Assembly (NCBI RefSeq): GCF_040706555.1
Contig: NZ_JAPDRH010000003.1
Location: forward strand, 62,001-126,000
Length of the DNA: 64,000 nucleotides
Reading direction: 5' to 3'
From: Lentisalinibacter salinarum
GTDB taxonomy: Bacteria > Pseudomonadota > Gammaproteobacteria > Steroidobacterales > Woeseiaceae
The position numbers and the translations under genes were made by a program. Shown here piece after piece: positions 17,401-26,274 of this stretch. The notes beneath the pieces were generated by a model, which saw nothing but the letters and a program-made list of their open reading frames with translations, ran no database searches and was not told where the DNA came from. How positions within the stretch are numbered: the first letter of the stretch is position 1; each line of letters starts with the position of its first letter.

Positions 17401-18738
17401 TCAGCCTGCCGCCGCGCGCAGCTCCTCGAGGATGACCGGCAGCGCGCGGTCATGTTCGGGCTTCATCAGCGCCGAGCGCAACACCGTCACCGATTCTTGG
17501 TCAAACTCCATGCCGGGCCACCAGCGGGCGGCCAGCCCCGACGGCAGTTCCATCAGTGCCAGGTGCAGGCCCTTTCCGGCTGCTTGTTCGAAACAGCGCC
17601 GCGATGCCCGGCTGACGGCGCCGGCAGTCCCGGCCGAGGGCGCCCAGACGACGATGTCCAGGTCCGGCGGCATCAGCGTCAGGAATGCCGGGTCGTCGGC
17701 GAGGGCCCGGTGCAGGGCCACGGCGGCCTGCCGGCAGCGCGCCAGCCCGGCGGCGAAATCCCCGCCCGGCACCGGCGGCAGCAGGCGCTGGGTGGCCCAG
17801 AGGGCAACGGCCGCGGCGCCGGCACGAGAGCACTCCAGGCTGATCTCGCCGAGGTGCAGGTCGTCGGAGGTGAAATAGGTATAGGCAGAGTCGTGGCGGT
17901 AGTGGACGGCGGCCGCCGGGTCGCGGAACAGGATGCAGCCGCAGCCATAGGGCTGGAGGCCGTGCTTGTGCGGGTCGATGACGATGGAATCGGCCCGATC
18001 CACGGCGGCGAAAGCGCGCCCGGCCTCGGGGGACAGGGACTCGAGCAGGCGGAAATAGCCCCCATAGGCCGCGTCCACGTGCACGCGCAGGCCGTGCCGG
18101 CCGGCGATCTCCAGGATCTCGGGCAGCGGATCGGTGCTGCCGGTTCCGGTCGTGCCCAGCGTCGCCACCACGGTGCCGATGCCGCCGCCGCAGACGGCCG
18201 CCTCGAGGGCGTCCGGATCCATACGCCCGTGGGAGTCGGCCGCCACCTCGCTGAAAGGCATCCGCAGCACGCCCGACAGTCGCCGGTGGGTGTAATGGGC
18301 CATGGCCGAGGCGGCGACGCCACGGTCCGGATGCATCTCACGGGCGATCCACAACGCCTCCATGTTGGCCACCGTGCCGCCGCCGGTGAGGTGGCCCAGA
18401 TGGGTATTCCAGCCGAACATCGCCGCCAGCTGCGCGACCGCCTCCTTCTCCATCGCCGAGCTCGCCCGTCCTCCGTCGAGCGCGTGATTGTTCGGGTTGA
18501 CGGTCATCGCGAGGGCGTAGGCGAGGCGGGCCACCGGATGGGGTGGCTTCAGCATCTGGCCCGCGTAGAGCGGATGATGGTAGGGGAAGTTGTCGTGCAG
18601 GCGGCGCGCCGTGTCCAGCAGCACCTGCACGAGGGCCGGATCGGCCGCCGGATCCTCCCGCTGCGGGTCGGCCGGCAGCCCGGCGGCGAGCTCGGCCGCG
18701 GCGCGGGCGAGGGCCTCGAGTTCCTTTTCGGTGTACAT
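17401..18738 (-). CDS. Group II pyridoxal-phosphate-dependent decarboxylase
   Basis: PLP enzyme of the aromatic-amino-acid/glutamate decarboxylase superfamily, 445 aa. The N-terminal substrate region (NFPYHHPLYAGQM) and the cofactor-binding TGGGTVANMEAL are clear. The Schiff-base lysine lies in DPHKHGLQPYGCGCILF, and the ring-stacking Asp region in HVDAAYGGYF. Substrate is not predictable: tyrosine, DOPA, glutamate and aspartate decarboxylases all share these motifs. It converges with crcB and is divergent from the sterol-desaturase-family gene 90 bp away. Confidence 0.88.
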   Translation of the reverse strand: MYTEKELEALARAAAELAAGLPADPQREDPAADPALVQVLLDTARRLHDNFPYHHPLYAGQMLKPPHPVARLAYALAMTVNPNNHALDGGRASSAMEKEAVAQLAAMFGWNTHLGHLTGGGTVANMEALWIAREMHPDRGVAASAMAHYTHRRLSGVLRMPFSEVAADSHGRMDPDALEAAVCGGGIGTVVATLGTTGTGSTDPLPEILEIAGRHGLRVHVDAAYGGYFRLLESLSPEAGRAFAAVDRADSIVIDPHKHGLQPYGCGCILFRDPAAAVHYRHDSAYTYFTSDDLHLGEISLECSRAGAAAVALWATQRLLPPVPGGDFAAGLARCRQAAVALHRALADDPAFLTLMPPDLDIVVWAPSAGTAGAVSRASRRCFEQAAGKGLHLALMELPSGLAARWWPGMEFDQESVTVLRSALMKPEHDRALPVILEELRAAAG

Positions 18739-18828
18739 CGGCGGGGTCTCCCGGAGACGGTGGCGGGACATTACCGGGCGCCGTAGTCCCACGTCCAGAC
18801 GTTGGTCACGCACCGGAGGCGGTTTATC

Positions 18829-20112
18829 ATGTGCCCCATGGACCTGATCGCGCTGGCCGTCCCGTTCTTCATCCTCGCGCTGCTCGCGGAAGTGGCGATC
18901 GATCGCTGGCGCGGCACCGGCTACTACCGCCTGAACGATGCCATCGGCAGCCTCAGTGCCGGCATGCTGAGCACCACCATCGGGCTGTTCACGCGGGTGG
19001 TCAATATCGCCATCTATGCGTTCGTGCTGGATTATTTCGCGATCGCGACCCTGGACATGGCCCTGTTCGATTTCAGCACGGCGGGACTTGCGATGTGGGC
19101 GGGCGCGCTCCTGTTCTGGGACTTCTGTTACTACTGGGTCCACCGCTTCGGCCACGAGATCAGCGTCATGTGGGCCGCGCACGCGGTGCATCACCAGAGC
19201 GAGGAGTACAACCTCTCGACGGCGCTGCGCCAGACCAGCTCCGGATTCCTGCTCAGCTGGGTCTTCTACCTGCCGATGTTCCTGGTGGGGATCCCGATCG
19301 AGGTCTTCATCACCGTGAACGCCATCGACCTGATCTACCAGTTCTGGGTCCACACCCGCCACGTGGGCAAGCTCGGCTGGGTGGACCGGGTATTCGTGAC
19401 GCCTTCGAATCACCGTGTCCACCACGCGCAGAACGAGCGCTATATCGACAAGAACTACGGTGGCATCCTGATCCTGTGGGACCGCCTGTTCGGTACGTTC
19501 CAGGAGGAACTGGACGAGGAACCCGTCGTCTTCGGCGTGCGCAAACCGCTCAGGAGCTGGAATCCCTTTTACGCCAACCTGCACGTCTACCACTACCTGT
19601 GGCAGGACGCCGTGCGTACACGCCGATGGCGCGACAAGCTCGGGCTGTGGTTCCGGCGCACGGGCTGGCGTCCGCCGGACGTGCGGGACGAGCCGAGGGG
19701 CAACGTGGCGCCGGCACGGTTCGAGAAGTTCGATCCTGTGCTGTCCGCCGGCGCGAGGCCGTATCTGCTGGGCCAGTTCGTGCTGGCGGTGCTGGCATCC
19801 TCCGCCATCGGCGCGGTGTTCACGACGGCTGCGCTCTCGACCACGCTCGTGCTCTGCCTGCTGTTCTGGTTCCTGGTCTACAACCTCGCCGTGATCAACG
19901 AGGGACGAGCAAGCGCACTGCGACTGGAACTCGTGCGCCTGCTCGTAGCCGTCCCTCTCGGTGCCCTCTGGCTCGCGCAGGCCGAGCCTGCCTGGTTCGC
20001 CGATCCCGCGGTTTGGCCCGCGCTCGGTGGCTACGTGGCCTTGTCGCTAGCGAGCCTGGTAATGATGCGCGGGTTTGGCGAGGCTGCCGCCTCAGAACAG
20101 CCCACAACTTGA
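18829..20112 (+). CDS. Sterol desaturase / fatty acid hydroxylase family protein
   Basis: Membrane di-iron oxygenase, 427 aa. The eight-histidine signature is present: WVHRFGHE, HAVHHQSEEYN and HRVHHAQNERY. Several additional helices at the C-terminus resemble the alkylglycerol-monooxygenase-like branch. I chose ATG 18829 because GGAGG lies nine bases upstream; ATG 18838 would lose three residues. It precedes an alkylglycerone-phosphate-synthase-like gene on the same strand, so an ether-lipid or lipid hydroxylation role is plausible but inferred. Confidence 0.88.
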   Translation: MCPMDLIALAVPFFILALLAEVAIDRWRGTGYYRLNDAIGSLSAGMLSTTIGLFTRVVNIAIYAFVLDYFAIATLDMALFDFSTAGLAMWAGALLFWDFCYYWVHRFGHEISVMWAAHAVHHQSEEYNLSTALRQTSSGFLLSWVFYLPMFLVGIPIEVFITVNAIDLIYQFWVHTRHVGKLGWVDRVFVTPSNHRVHHAQNERYIDKNYGGILILWDRLFGTFQEELDEEPVVFGVRKPLRSWNPFYANLHVYHYLWQDAVRTRRWRDKLGLWFRRTGWRPPDVRDEPRGNVAPARFEKFDPVLSAGARPYLLGQFVLAVLASSAIGAVFTTAALSTTLVLCLLFWFLVYNLAVINEGRASALRLELVRLLVAVPLGALWLAQAEPAWFADPAVWPALGGYVALSLASLVMMRGFGEAAASEQPTT

Positions 20113-20185
20113 TATTTCTCCGCTAGATGCAGCTTATTCCTGAGACGCTTTCAAGCTTAATGGAGTCTGCCGTGAGGGTACCCCG

Positions 20186-21829
20186 GTGAGCGCAAGGCGA
20201 AAATTCTGGGGCTGGGGCTTCGAGGGGCAGGGACCCACGGCAGCGGAAGCGGAGACCGTCCGCCGGATGACGGGCGCGCGCTTCGGCGGACTGCCGGAAC
20301 CCCTGCCGGTGCCGCAGGCGTCCGACTTCGAGCTGCCCGTGCCCCGGCTTAAGGCCCCGGACCACCTCGCCAGGCTGGTTACCACGGACGATGCCGACCG
20401 GCTGGCCCACGCGATGGGGCAGAGCTACGCCGACATCGCCCGGGCCTTCCTGAGGCAGGTGTCCCATGCGCCGGACCTCGTCGCATACCCGCAGGACGCC
20501 GCAGACGTGGAGCGGCTCCTGGACTGGGCCGACGCCCAAGGGGTGGCGGTGGTCCCCTTCGGCGGCGGCACGTCCGTCTGCGGCGGCGTGGAGCCCGACG
20601 TGGGCGACGGTTACCCGGGCGTGGTCAGCCTGGATCTGTCGCGCATGAACCGGGTGCGGGCCATCGACCAGCAGGACCGCTGTGCGCTGATCGAGGCCGG
20701 CGCGCGGGGCCCGGAGTTCGAGGCCGCGCTGAAGCCGGAAGGTCTCACGCTCAGGCATTTCCCGCAGAGTTTCGAGCTGGCGACCCTGGGCGGGATGATC
20801 GTCACCCGTTCGGGCGGCCATTTCGCCACCCTGTACACGCACATCGACGAGTTCGTGCAGAGCGTGGAAATGGTGACGCCGCGGGGCCGGATGACCACCC
20901 GGCGCCTGCCGGGCAGCGGCGCCGGACCGCAGCCGGAGCGCCTGATCTGCGGGTCCGAGGGCATTCTGGGCATCGTCACGGCGGCCTGGATGCGGCTGCA
21001 GTCGGTGCCCCGTCACCGGGCCTCCGCCACGGTGCGCTTCGACGGTTTCGCCGCGGGCGCCGAGGCGGTGCGGCAGGTAGCGCGGAGCGGGCTGAACCCG
21101 GCCAACTGCCGCCTGCTGGACCCCGGCGAGGCGCTGATGAATGGCGTGGGCGACGGCCGTTCGGCGCTGCTCGTGCTGGGTTTCGAGAGCGCCGACCATC
21201 CCCAGGACGCGAACCTGGTCCGGGCGCTGGAGATCTGCGCGGAGGCGGGCGGGGAGAGCCGCGCCGGAGGGGGAGGCGGCAAGAATGAGCAAGAGCGGAA
21301 GGGGGGGCGCGATGCCGCCGCTGCAGCCTGGCGGCAGGCATTCCTGCGCATGCCCTTCTACCGCGAGGTGCTCGTGCCCCACGGGGTGATCGTCGATACC
21401 TTCGAGACCGCGTGCACCTGGTCGGCGTTCCCGGACTTGCATGCGCGCATCACGGCGGGTATCCGCGAAGCCATCCGGCGCACCACCGGCCGCGACGGCG
21501 AGATCACCTGCCGCTTCACCCACGTCTATCCGGACGGGCCTGCTCCCTACTACACGCTCTACGCGGCCAGCACGCCGGAACGCATGCTGGCTCACTGGCG
21601 CGAGATCAAACTGGCGGCCAACGCGCTGGTCGTGGAGGGCGGCGGCACCGTCACCCATCACCACGGCGTCGGCCGGGACCATCGCCCTTCCGGCTACGAT
21701 CGGGAACGGCCGGACCTCTACGCGGAGATGCTGGCCGGCGCGAAGCGGGCAGCCGATCCCCGTGGCATCCTCAACCCGGGTGTCCTGCTCGGCCGTCAGG
21801 GCGGCGTGCTGGCGTCAGCGCAGGAATGA
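20186..21829 (+). CDS. FAD-binding oxidase, alkylglycerone-phosphate synthase-like
   Basis: Flavoprotein of the VAO/PCMH fold, 547 aa. The N-terminal RRKFWGWGFEGQG resembles the start of AGPS-type proteins. The FAD pyrophosphate loop is VVPFGGGTSVCGGVEP, and the C-terminal VTHHHGVGRDHRP matches the AGPS histidine motif. In eukaryotes AGPS swaps an acyl group for a fatty alcohol to form ether lipids; bacterial relatives are mostly uncharacterised. A low-complexity Gly/Glu/Lys stretch occurs near residues 355-375. The start is GTG 20186, seven bases after GAGGG. Confidence 0.8.
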   Translation: MSARRKFWGWGFEGQGPTAAEAETVRRMTGARFGGLPEPLPVPQASDFELPVPRLKAPDHLARLVTTDDADRLAHAMGQSYADIARAFLRQVSHAPDLVAYPQDAADVERLLDWADAQGVAVVPFGGGTSVCGGVEPDVGDGYPGVVSLDLSRMNRVRAIDQQDRCALIEAGARGPEFEAALKPEGLTLRHFPQSFELATLGGMIVTRSGGHFATLYTHIDEFVQSVEMVTPRGRMTTRRLPGSGAGPQPERLICGSEGILGIVTAAWMRLQSVPRHRASATVRFDGFAAGAEAVRQVARSGLNPANCRLLDPGEALMNGVGDGRSALLVLGFESADHPQDANLVRALEICAEAGGESRAGGGGGKNEQERKGGRDAAAAAWRQAFLRMPFYREVLVPHGVIVDTFETACTWSAFPDLHARITAGIREAIRRTTGRDGEITCRFTHVYPDGPAPYYTLYAASTPERMLAHWREIKLAANALVVEGGGTVTHHHGVGRDHRPSGYDRERPDLYAEMLAGAKRAADPRGILNPGVLLGRQGGVLASAQE

Positions 21830-21833
21830 GCCC

Positions 21834-22616
21834 ATGAACCCTCGGCGTACCGCCGCGCTCCTCACGGCCCTCCTGCTCGTCGCGGGCTGCGGGGGCGATG
21901 ACGGGGGCGATACTGCCGCTGCGGCAAGCGATCCGGTGTCGCTGGCGCTGGCGGCCGAAGCGCGTCCCGCTGCGGACCGGGAGCGCGACGCCGCGCGCAA
22001 GCCCGGGGAGGTGCTCGCCTTCTTCGGCATCGAGCCCGGCATGACCGTGCTGGACGTCTTCTCCGGCGGCGGTTATTACACCGAGATCGCGGCGCGCATC
22101 GTCGGGCCCTCCGGGCGGGTCATCGCCCACAACAACCAGGCCTATCTGGATTATGCGGCCGAGGAGATTGCCGCACGCTACGCCGGCGGGCGGCTGGCCA
22201 ACGTCGAGCGCCTCGACGGCCCGGTCACCGACATGGAGCCGGAAGCGGGCAGCGTCGACGTGGCGCTGCTGATCCTGGCCTATCACGACATCTATTTCCG
22301 GCCCGACGACGGCTCCTGGCCGCGCATCGACGGGCCCGCGATGCTGCGACGCATCCGCGAGGCACTGCGCCCGGGCGGCATCCTCGGCGTGGTCGACCAC
22401 GCGGGCAGCCCGGACATCACGATCGCGGAGGTCGGCCGGCTGCACCGCATCGACGAGGCGAGACTGGTGCGCGAGATCGAGGCCGCCGGATTCGAGCTGG
22501 TAGAGCGCAGCGATGTCCTCCGCAACCCGGAGGACACGCGCCTCTCGCCCATGTACGACCCGCAGATACGCGGCCGCACGGACCGCCTCGTACTGAAATT
22601 CCGCAAGCCCGAATGA
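21834..22616 (+). CDS. Predicted lipoprotein with class I SAM methyltransferase domain
   Basis: A 260-aa protein whose N-terminus is a clear lipoprotein signal with lipobox LLVAGC, Cys near residue 19. The rest is a Rossmann methyltransferase: motif I VLDVFSGGGYYTEIAARI, then LRPGGILGVVDHAG as the post-motif region. Such exported methyltransferase-like proteins occur in proteobacteria, but S-adenosylmethionine is not expected in the periplasm, so enzymatic role is unclear. The start is four bases after the AGPS-like stop, suggesting one transcript. Confidence 0.8.
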   Translation: MNPRRTAALLTALLLVAGCGGDDGGDTAAAASDPVSLALAAEARPAADRERDAARKPGEVLAFFGIEPGMTVLDVFSGGGYYTEIAARIVGPSGRVIAHNNQAYLDYAAEEIAARYAGGRLANVERLDGPVTDMEPEAGSVDVALLILAYHDIYFRPDDGSWPRIDGPAMLRRIREALRPGGILGVVDHAGSPDITIAEVGRLHRIDEARLVREIEAAGFELVERSDVLRNPEDTRLSPMYDPQIRGRTDRLVLKFRKPE

Positions 22617-23578
22617 GGGGAGCCGTGATGCCGCCGGGATGTGACCCGGTTCACGACGGCCGGCCGGCCGGACGCCCTACACTTGGTGTTTTCCGTCCCA
22701 GGAGCACGACGCTGTACCCGGATCCGCATATCGTCAGCTCTCTTATCGCGGGCGCGGCTTTCGCCGCCGCGTTCCTGCTTACGAGCAAGTGCTGGCTCGT
22801 TGCGGGCGGGCTGCTGCGCCGGCCCTCGCACCTGGGCGAACGCATACGCACCGAGCCGGGTGACGATTTCCGCCGCCAGCTCCGGGATACCGACGTCCAG
22901 GCTGCCACACACCTGGCCGCGGCATTCGTCCTGCTGAGCGTCTTCGTGGCGCTGTTCTTCGCCGGCACGGAACGCTGGTGGACCGACCTGCACCCCTGGG
23001 CCTGGTGGCTGGTGTCGCTGTTCCTGGCGGCGGTCGCCGCCTACGAGGTGCGCGTGCTCCTCGGTATCCTGCAGACCAGGCGCCGGGCGGCACGTTCGCT
23101 GGATGCCCATATCGCCACGGCACAGCGGCTCGAGTACGTGGCGGCGCGGGGAAACTATCTGTTCCACTGCGTACCCGTCGGCGACGATCGTATCGATCAC
23201 ATCGTGCTCGGCACGAACGGCCTGTATGCCGTGCACGTGATCGACAGGCCGCCGACCGGCGACCGCACGGCGAGCCTGCAGGCGGGCAGCGTCGTGTTCG
23301 GGGCCGAAGGCGGCGAACGGCATGAGCTCAAGGACTGGCGGGGCGCGGTGAGGCGGCTCACCCGGGAGCTCGAGGCCGGGCTCGGCCGCGCACTCACCGT
23401 CCGCTCGGTGATCGTCGTGCCCGGTTGGGAAGTCTCGGCAGCGGAGGATCGTGACACGCTGCTCGTGCACCAGTCCGCGCTGACGATGATGACCGGCTGG
23501 CGGGACCAGCGAGCCTTCCTCCTCGATGAGGAGGTGGCGGACCTGGAGCGCCTCCTGACGGAGCGCGTGAGCGCCTGA
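22613..23578 (+). CDS. Membrane protein with NERD-like domain
   Basis: Two or three N-terminal membrane segments are followed by a domain resembling NERD (nuclease-related domain): FHCVPVGDDRIDHIVLGTNG, then GLYAVHVIDRPP. In NERD nucleases the last strand carries Glu-x-Lys; here those positions look like His and Ile, so catalysis is doubtful. The first 33 codons after ATG 22613 do not look coding. An in-frame CTG at 22712 with AGGAG seven bases upstream, and TACACT at 22678, may mark the real start. From CTG the protein would be about 288 aa. Confidence 0.65.
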   Translation: MRGAVMPPGCDPVHDGRPAGRPTLGVFRPRSTTLYPDPHIVSSLIAGAAFAAAFLLTSKCWLVAGGLLRRPSHLGERIRTEPGDDFRRQLRDTDVQAATHLAAAFVLLSVFVALFFAGTERWWTDLHPWAWWLVSLFLAAVAAYEVRVLLGILQTRRRAARSLDAHIATAQRLEYVAARGNYLFHCVPVGDDRIDHIVLGTNGLYAVHVIDRPPTGDRTASLQAGSVVFGAEGGERHELKDWRGAVRRLTRELEAGLGRALTVRSVIVVPGWEVSAAEDRDTLLVHQSALTMMTGWRDQRAFLLDEEVADLERLLTERVSA

Positions 23579-23602
23579 ACCCGGCCGGGCTCCCGCCCGC
23601 AG

Positions 23603-24322
23603 CTAGCGCGGGCCCAGCAGCATCCGCGCCTCCAGCCCGGTGTGCTTCCATGAGCGCCAGGCGACGAGGAAGAACGCCTGCATCAGGATGGCGAAGTTCC
23701 ACTCGATCACATTCTCGGCCTGATCCGGGTCGGGCAGGATGGCTTTCAGCACCACGTTCGTGAGCCCCATCGCGAGCATGCCCGCACACAGCCAGAGGAT
23801 GATGAGTGCGTGCAGCCGGATGCGCCGGTCGTCCCGCGTCGCCGCGCTGGCCAGCATGTCCCGGGCGGTGAGCAGCTGGGACAGTGCGGTGAAGGCGAAG
23901 AAGACGTAGATGCCGTAGCGGCGCATCAGCCGCTGGAAGTCGCCCTCGGTGCCGAGGAAGGTCACGTACACGCCGAGGAACACGGCGCCGATCACGCCGA
24001 GCCACAGGATCACGGCGCCGCGTGGCTCCGGCTCGCCGCGAAGCAGGTTCAGCCAGCGATGGTTGATGATCCAGAACAGGATCAGGGCCGCAGCCGTCGG
24101 CAGCATCACCAGACGGAACAGGTAGATGGCCGGCGGGTTGCGCCCGGCGGCGCTGACCGAGGTGCAGCCCTCCAGGTAGGGGATGCAGTTCGGGATGGTC
24201 TGTGCCTGGATGCTGATCACGAGGCAGAGATTGACCACCACGATCGGCAGCACGCCGACCAGCAGGGCGGGCAGCGTGACCGGGTCGGGGCGACCGTAAC
24301 GGCTGGTGTCCATAGTGCTCAT
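23603..24322 (-). CDS. Six-TM membrane protein, Frag1/DRAM/Sfk1-like
   Basis: A 239-aa protein with about six predicted helices. After the first helix a soluble loop (TIPNCIPYLEGCTSVSAAGR then NPPAIYLFR) resembles the conserved loop of the Frag1/DRAM/Sfk1 (CWH43 N-terminal) family. That family is tied to membrane lipid or GPI-anchor handling in eukaryotes; its bacterial function is unknown. It is the last gene of a minus-strand run with arfB, cardiolipin synthase and gdhA. The family call is by pattern and moderately certain. Confidence 0.55.
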   Translation of the reverse strand: MSTMDTSRYGRPDPVTLPALLVGVLPIVVVNLCLVISIQAQTIPNCIPYLEGCTSVSAAGRNPPAIYLFRLVMLPTAAALILFWIINHRWLNLLRGEPEPRGAVILWLGVIGAVFLGVYVTFLGTEGDFQRLMRRYGIYVFFAFTALSQLLTARDMLASAATRDDRRIRLHALIILWLCAGMLAMGLTNVVLKAILPDPDQAENVIEWNFAILMQAFFLVAWRSWKHTGLEARMLLGPR

Positions 24323-24370
24323 AGTGCGTGCATGGTAAGGATGGTTGCCGGCGGGCGAAAGCCGCGCCCG

Positions 24371-24787
24371 TCAATCCCGGGGCGGGCTCCGCCGCAGGGA
24401 CTTGACCGTCCCGCGGCGCTTCTTCTCGTCCACACGCCGCCGCTTTGCCGCCGGCCCGGGCCGGGTGGGGATGCGGGGCTTGCGGGAGACGCTCGCGAGG
24501 CGCACGAGCTCGCGCAAGCGCTGGACGGCCTCGCGCCGGTTCTGCCGCTGGCTGCGGTGTTCCCTCGCCTTGATGACGAGCACGCCCTCGTTGCTGATGC
24601 GCTGGTCGCCGAGATCAAGCAACCGCCGCTTGACGTTGCCGGGCAGCGACGAGGCGGGAATGTCCAGCCGCAGATGGATGGCGGTGGACTGCTTGTTCAC
24701 GGCCTGGCCGCCGGCACCGGCGGCGCGCACGGCACTCATCTCCAGTTCGTCGTCGGGCAGTACGATGTTCTCCGTCAGTCTGACCAT
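24371..24787 (-). CDS. arfB: Alternative ribosome-rescue factor ArfB (peptidyl-tRNA hydrolase)
   Basis: Release-factor-like protein, 138 aa, that hydrolyses peptidyl-tRNA on ribosomes stalled without a stop codon. The catalytic loop GAGGQAVNKQSTAIHLR contains the GGQ at residues 26-28. The C-terminal tail is strongly basic (about residues 105-138), which in ArfB enters the empty mRNA channel. No codon-recognition domain is present, which separates it from RF1/RF2. It lies 13 bp after the cardiolipin synthase gene. Confidence 0.92.
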   Translation of the reverse strand: MVRLTENIVLPDDELEMSAVRAAGAGGQAVNKQSTAIHLRLDIPASSLPGNVKRRLLDLGDQRISNEGVLVIKAREHRSQRQNRREAVQRLRELVRLASVSRKPRIPTRPGPAAKRRRVDEKKRRGTVKSLRRSPPRD

Positions 24788-24800
24788 GTGGCATCGGGCC

Positions 24801-26225
24801 TCAGAGGTAAGGCGAGAACAGCCAGGCGATGGCGTCCCGGAACCGGACCGGCACCGAGCGGTCGGCGATCTCCCGATAGCCGACCGCCCGGGAGCGGGCC
24901 CGGGTCACTTCCATGTGTTCTATCATGCTGCGCGCGAAACTCGAATCGAAAATCTCGACGGCCAGCTCGAAGTTCAGCCGCAGGCTCCTCGGGTCGACGT
25001 TGGCCGTACCTATCTGACAATAGTCATCGTCGATGAGGAAAAGTTTCGTGTGGACGAAGGGTCCCGGCTGGTAATACACATGCACGCCCCACTGCAGCAA
25101 TTCCAGCAGCGAGTTGCGCGTGGCCCAGTGCATGTAGATCAGGTTGTTCTTCGCCGGCAGGATGACATTCACCTCGATGCCGCGGATGGCGGCGGCCTGG
25201 AGCAGGGCCACCTGTTCACGGGAGGGCAGGAAGTAGGGCGTCATGAGCCAGACGCTGCGCTTGGCGTCGGCGATGGCGCCCTGCATCACCAGGGCGATGC
25301 GGTCCAGGTCCTCGTTGGGTCCGTCGGTGATCACCCGGCAGCGCTTTCGCCCCGGCGCGACGGACCAGTCGGCCTCCGGCGTCTCCTCCGGCGGCTCGCC
25401 GGTAGCGAAGAGCCAGTCGTCCCAGAACGCGTCGGCCAGCTGGCGCACCACAGGGCCTTCCAGCCGGAAGTGCATGTCCACGACCCGGCGGCGGCCGTCC
25501 GCACCGACGATGTGACGGTCGCCGATGTTCATGCCGCCCGTGTAGCCCACGCGGCCGTCGACGACCAGGATCTTGCGGTGGGTCCTGAGATTCAGGTGCA
25601 GGGTCGGCGGCAGCAGGCGCGGCGGCAGGAAGCGGGCCACCGGCAGTCCGCGGCGGTCCAGAAGCCGGCTGATGCGCGGCCAGGAGTAGAGCTCGCCGAT
25701 GCCGTCCACCAGCACCCGGACGGAGACGCCCCGGTCCTGCGCGGCCGCCAGAGCGTCAACGAAGCGGCGGCCGGTGACGTTGTTCTCGAAGATGTAGCTG
25801 GAGAGCAGCACCTGACGTTCGGCGGTGCGGATGCTCTCCAGCATCGCGGGATAGGCTTCCTCGCCGTTGTGCAGGGCGCTGACGCTGTTGCCCTCGAGCA
25901 GCGGACGCAGGGAGACGACGGCACCGATATGGCCGCGCCCCGGTTCGTGCTCGGCCAGGTCCTCCTGGGTGATGATGTCGCCGCTCTCGTAACCGATGCG
26001 GAAATGGCCGCCGCGCAGCTTCTTCGCCCGTGTGCGCACCCGGTTGATACCGAACATGTAGTAGCCGAGCGGACCGAGGAACGGGATCGCGAGACAGACC
26101 ACCATCCAGCCGAGCGCCGAACGGGGATCGCGCTTGTACAGCAGGGCGTGTATGGCTCCGATGACCGCCAGCAGGCCGTGGAGGGCGACGGCGAGCCAGC
26201 GGAGGAGCAGGTCGGGGAGCTCCAT
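24801..26225 (-). CDS. cls: Cardiolipin synthase (phospholipase D family)
   Basis: Inner-membrane enzyme, 474 aa, joining two phosphatidylglycerols into cardiolipin. Two N-terminal membrane segments (residues about 8-30 and 38-58) are followed by two PLD/HKD motifs: HRKILVVDGRVGYTGGMNIG and HTKLFLIDDDYCQIGTANVD. Length matches bacterial ClsA. It lies 49 bp downstream of gdhA on the same strand. Confidence 0.92.
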   Translation of the reverse strand: MELPDLLLRWLAVALHGLLAVIGAIHALLYKRDPRSALGWMVVCLAIPFLGPLGYYMFGINRVRTRAKKLRGGHFRIGYESGDIITQEDLAEHEPGRGHIGAVVSLRPLLEGNSVSALHNGEEAYPAMLESIRTAERQVLLSSYIFENNVTGRRFVDALAAAQDRGVSVRVLVDGIGELYSWPRISRLLDRRGLPVARFLPPRLLPPTLHLNLRTHRKILVVDGRVGYTGGMNIGDRHIVGADGRRRVVDMHFRLEGPVVRQLADAFWDDWLFATGEPPEETPEADWSVAPGRKRCRVITDGPNEDLDRIALVMQGAIADAKRSVWLMTPYFLPSREQVALLQAAAIRGIEVNVILPAKNNLIYMHWATRNSLLELLQWGVHVYYQPGPFVHTKLFLIDDDYCQIGTANVDPRSLRLNFELAVEIFDSSFARSMIEHMEVTRARSRAVGYREIADRSVPVRFRDAIAWLFSPYL

Positions 26226-26274
26226 GGCAGCATTCTCGCCCGCCCGGACAACGCGGGCAACGTGGCGGCCGGAT

